64,000 nt of DNA. It comes from Hysterangium stoloniferum. Lineage: Eukaryota > Basidiomycota > Agaricomycetes > Hysterangiales > Hysterangiaceae. Position numbers and translations under genes: made by a program. Each line of letters opens with the position of its first letter. The first letter of the stretch is position 1. The stretch is from assembly GCA_015178975.1 (NCBI GenBank), contig WHVD01000267.1, positions 1 to 64,000 on the forward strand, written 5' to 3'. Under the pieces are notes generated by a model that made no database searches, was not told the DNA's origin, and saw only the letters and a list, made by a program, of their open reading frames with translations. Positions 60,482-64,000 of this stretch are shown here, piece by piece.

Positions 60482-63188
60482 TCAGTGCGGAGGCGTCGTG
60501 GTATTCGCGTATGGATTAGGGAGGGTTGTCCAGAACCCAAGTGTCTCCAGCTGTTCGCACGAGCCTCGCCGCTCTGATGTCGCTCGTTGGGCCTGTTCAC
60601 GCAGGTCAAGCAATATCTGCTACATCAAGATCAAAATCGAGATTTCAGTTAGTTTTAGATTTCGAGCACTCACCAGTGACTGGTGGTTATGCATTCTATG
60701 CTCCGCAGTAGCTTGGTACAGCGAACAACACACATCGAGGGATATCGATGCCTCTTCTGCGTCTGGATGTTGTGGGTATGAAACAACGAATGTTCCAAGT
60801 ACCATCTGAAATAATAATAATAATAAAAATAAGTCATTACTACACCCAACGTCCGGGTCTTTTATTTCAGCCACGTACCCCTGCCGAATAACAATGTGTC
60901 CACATCGGTCGGAATGCCGTAGCGGTAACCGGTTGTGTCGCGTATATATCGCGTACCGCGTGTACGAGTTTATGCGACGCATCTATGACTGCTCTGACCG
61001 ATTGTCCAAACGGATGATCGTACGGATCCGACGGCTGATCTCGCAGAGTCTGGAGGAAGAACCAGCGATGCATATGCAACAGGCCTAAAATCCCCTCAAT
61101 ATCGCACCCAAAAACCAGAAATAACCAAAAAACACACTAACCGCTTTCGAACGATCCTTTCGCCAGGAATCGCTGCATAGCTCGTTCCGACTCCCCAGGC
61201 ATACTGAGAACCGCCATTCGCTCCCCATCGTCATCGGGCCAGTCGATCCACGGCGGGGGCGATTGTCTTCGTATCTCGCTTTCGAGCACGAGGAATTGCG
61301 AATATGTGGCGCCTTTCTCTCTGAAGGCGCGCTCGACTGTGTTATCCAAAACGGTGGTAAAGACGTGTTTCCAGGTGATCCCTGACAATCGTTAATTCGA
61401 GTTATTTCTGACGCCCCGAGGAGAATGGGGCTCACATCCGCCTCCAGGATGGGTTACGGGATCAACCGGTCGCTTGCATGTGATGACCTTGAATGATAGG
61501 GACTTGGCCCGACCTGAGCCGAAAGCCTCCATCGGCCGTTAATATGCAAGTGGAAAGGCGTGCTAAATAAAATCCTACCTGCCACGAATCGATATTCATC
61601 GTCTCCCAAAAGACCTGCTCGCGCATCTCGACGCAGCCCCGCTTCAGCAGCTTCTTTTGGTCGTAATCTAATAATTAAGATGAAAAAAAAAAAATTATGA
61701 AGCATACAGACACCTTACTCAAGCCGAGCTGATATCGGTTAGAATCGGACGTGAGCACATCAAGGTAAGAGACAATGATATCCCGTTCATACCGCTTCAC
61801 ACAGCCTCCCCGTAACGCTCCACAAGGCCAGCGTGTATCCATTGCTCCGCCGCTCAGTGCACATGTGGTACAGCAGCATAACGCACTACACTCAAAAAAA
61901 AAAAAAAAAAAATCAGCCCAAACGCTCCGCCCCGCCTCCACAATAACAAAAAAAACCCACCATCGCCTGTGCCGCGTAGATCGTCGGGTTCTCATACACC
62001 GGCTGGATGCACAGCGCGGCGCGCGCGAGCGTGTGCAGCTCCTCCGCGGCCACGAAGCGCCGCGGGTTCTGGATGTCCGCGAGCAGCCCCAGGCCGCACG
62101 CCATGAACAGGATCGCCACGACGTGCGAGGACACGCGCCGCAGGGACGCGGCGGGCTCGCCGCGCGGGTAGCACGCCTGGATGACCGTGGACGCGAACAC
62201 GTGCCGCGGGATGGGGTTTGCGCTGCGTGCGGGTGAGTGAGCGTCGCCGGGACGGCCTGGGAGGGGAGGGGAGGGGGGGGACGTACCACCATGTGAAGTG
62301 CTGGAAATACAGCTCGGACATGGAGAGCATGGTCTTGTATGGGGGTAAGTGGGGGGCGAGGTCGTCTAGTTTTTCGATGGGCAGCGGTTCGGGGGGGAAT
62401 GGGAATAAGGCGCTGAGGAGTATGACGTCTGCAGGGAGCGACATGGGACTCTCAGTCCGCTCTTGTTGTATGAGGTTTGGCAACAGACGGGGATTTTCTC
62501 GGACTAGGTACTGAAGGAGGGGAAGAGTCAGTGTGACTTTTTACGATGAAAGCGAACGAGTCACCTCTGTCGCAGCGGTAGGCCCATGTAACGAAATCTG
62601 ACCGTCATCGCCAAAAATGGAAAAGTTTCCTAGAGCATCAAGGACTTCCTCGTCCTGGGATGCAGACGCACTTGATGGCCGTTCATTGTTCTGCTCCGGC
62701 GTCCTATCTGGTGTCCTATCCCGTAATAACGGATGGGGTTCAGACGTAATAGAAGCCTGCAACGTCCGCAACGCATCTTCCAGCAAATAATTCCAACTTC
62801 GAAGCTCCGCGATCGTCTCCTGCAGCTCGACAATGATCGTACTGCGAGATCTGTAGCGAAATGTTAGCTGCTCGTGTACAATGACCCTCGACAAGAAAGG
62901 CGACTTTCCGGGCGCCTTTCTCGAGAATTCCTGGGAGGAAGGTGAATCCCTCGCGCAAGGAAGGTGTGGTGGAGAGGTATTACTTACCATTGGGGCAAAT
63001 AGAAGAACACCCGCGTCGTTTGCAATTATAGCAAGGGATGTCCCTGCGTCATAATGATGGCCATGAGTGTAAAAGGCAAGGGCGGAAGGGGCTGAACCTG
63101 GACGTCGATTGACTTACCTATCGCAGCCCAAACGGAGTCGGCGGCACTCCTTACAAGCTTTCCTGAGGACGGACTGTGGTGAGGGCAT
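60482..63188 (-). CDS. Zn2Cys6 fungal transcription factor (fungal_trans type)
   Basis: DNA-binding regulator in the nucleus; target genes unknown. The Zn2Cys6 cluster is at the N-terminus: Cys 12, 15, 22, 28, 31 and 40 in KACKECRRLRLGC and DIPCYNCKRRG, split over exons 63188-63118 and 63043-62988. A coiled-coil (VELQETIAELRSWNYLLEDA) follows. Exons: 62850-62565, 62510-62287, 62222-61961, 61885-61793, 61728-61719 (10 nt), 61667-61579, 61526-61436, 61381-61142, 61084-60879, 60805-60674, 60619-60482. The middle-homology region is seen in RFVAAEELHTLARAALCIQP and REQVFWETMNIDSWQ. Joining exon 2 to the coiled-coil in frame needs one small exon; 62949-62886 fits the frame (653 residues in total) but its introns would be only 38 and 35 bp, so this part is uncertain. 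The rest splices by consensus. Confidence 0.88.
61892..61911. repeat. A/T homopolymer in an intron
   Basis: About 19 consecutive A on the plus strand in the transcription factor intron between exons at 61885 and 61961; with the aaaaaac run at 61951 it makes this intron strongly strand-biased. Confidence 0.8.
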
Positions 63189-63738
63189 CGTGACGGGAAA
63201 GGAGAAGGAGAGAGAACTAAATGGCACCGGAGTTTAAGATTATTAGGCTTTGCTAAGGGACGTCCTTTTTGTTGCTCTCAATTTTCGGGATCATTTTGTG
63301 GCTGTGTCGCCAAGGCTTAAAAATGATCCCGAGGTATCAGATCAGGTGTATCAATTGCGGCAGATTACAGGTCACATTCAGCTAGCTTCGACGACCAGAT
63401 ACTCTAAAGTGAGTAAATAGGATCCTTCAATGTCGTCAGTGATATGACGCTCGCCCTGTCGAGAGAGTTGCTGGAGGATCTGCAAAATTTTGAAAGGAAA
63501 GGTTTATTGCTGAATGCTCGTTATGGCAAGCTCAGGGGAAAACGCTTGATGCGTGTCGCCGATCAGTTTTAAAAAAAAAGTCCGAGCGCTCAGCAGAGCG
63601 GCTACGGACCGAACAGAAGCAACAGCAACGCTGCTAGCGAACGTTCACCTTCAACTAGTGCCACGCTTCTCAGTGATCCCAGAGAAGGCCCTAATTAAAC
63701 TATTAAACCTACTCACGGTAAGGAAATAACATGACAAC
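63189..63738. other. upstream region of the transcription factor gene
   Basis: About 550 bp before a microsatellite. No gene recognised. A repeated cgggatcattttgtgg/aatgatcccgaggta pair at 63286-63335 makes a short inverted repeat (gggatcatt/aatgatccc). Confidence 0.45.
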
Positions 63739-63770
63739 TTTATTATTATTATTATTGTTATTATTATTAG
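63739..63770. repeat. (TTA)n microsatellite
   Basis: About ten TTA/ATT units with one TTG interruption. The remaining sequence to 64000 shows no gene. Confidence 0.9.
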
Positions 63771-64000
63771 CGCACGAGACAACGCTACAACGCTATCTCT
63801 GAAGTTACAACGATCAGCTGCAACCAGCAGAGTGCAATGATCTGCACTGATCAGTGTATTTTAAACCCTCCTTCCAGGTAGGTAGTAGATCCAATTTCTC
63901 AACAGCTATGATAGATTGATCGAATCTTATCGATCCTCCGTATTCTCCGTAGCAATCCGCCGCATTGCGGGAATACACATCATGAACATCATCAACCTCC

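Noticed and set aside
61675..62483. Minus- and plus-strand Arg-rich frames across the GC-rich exon
   Set aside because: They are alternative frames of the transcription factor exons; GC richness removes stops.
1..64000. CRISPR arrays, ribosomal RNA genes or bacterial-type operons
   Set aside because: None seen; introns and gene families show a eukaryotic (fungal) nuclear sequence.

Overview
The window comes from a filamentous basidiomycete, most likely a mushroom-forming agaricomycete. Genes are cut by many short (about 45-65 bp) GT-AG introns with several micro-exons. The families present are typical of that class: a CE9-type amidohydrolase, a Zn2Cys6/fungal_trans regulator, an esterase-NB-ARC-TPR receptor, a tyrosine recombinase element, a Helitron, and Copia and Gypsy retroelements.

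Layout. 1-500: 3' part of a DDE transposase. 974-4264: broken tyrosine recombinase element split by a foreign Ser/Lys-rich coding segment. 4450-6081 (-): gene of unknown function with a SAM-like C-terminus and one frameshift. 7418-11277 (-): 18-exon CE9/amidohydrolase gene. 12063-15585 (-): 7-exon gene for a large helical-repeat nuclear protein. 17729-21444: duplicated locus with two nearly identical cupin genes. 21638-36058: 14.4-kb Helitron on the minus strand, itself invaded by a solo LTR and by a Copia element that carries another solo LTR. 36059-39190: right half of the duplicated locus, a solo LTR and a Gypsy fragment. 39200-45318 (-): STAND/NLR-like gene with about 27 very similar TPR units, broken in the repeat array. 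48489-63188: quieter gene block with a third cupin, a small hypothetical protein, glyoxalase I, a large disordered Arg/Pro-rich protein, a NIPA-type magnesium transporter, a LINE fragment and a Zn2Cys6 transcription factor.

How it fits together. The gene block and the accessory block differ sharply. The genes at 7418-15585 and 48489-63188 have open frames with consensus splice sites. The 15.6-45 kb region is a nest of insertions that can be ordered from target-site duplications. The cupin locus duplicated first. A Helitron then entered the second copy between A and T, leaving the first copy as an empty site. Copia and LTR elements later entered the Helitron. The NLR sits at the edge of this nest, and its 3' end abuts a truncated Gypsy element. 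No tRNA, rRNA or CRISPR was recognised. All functional names rest on motifs read by eye; no database search was possible.
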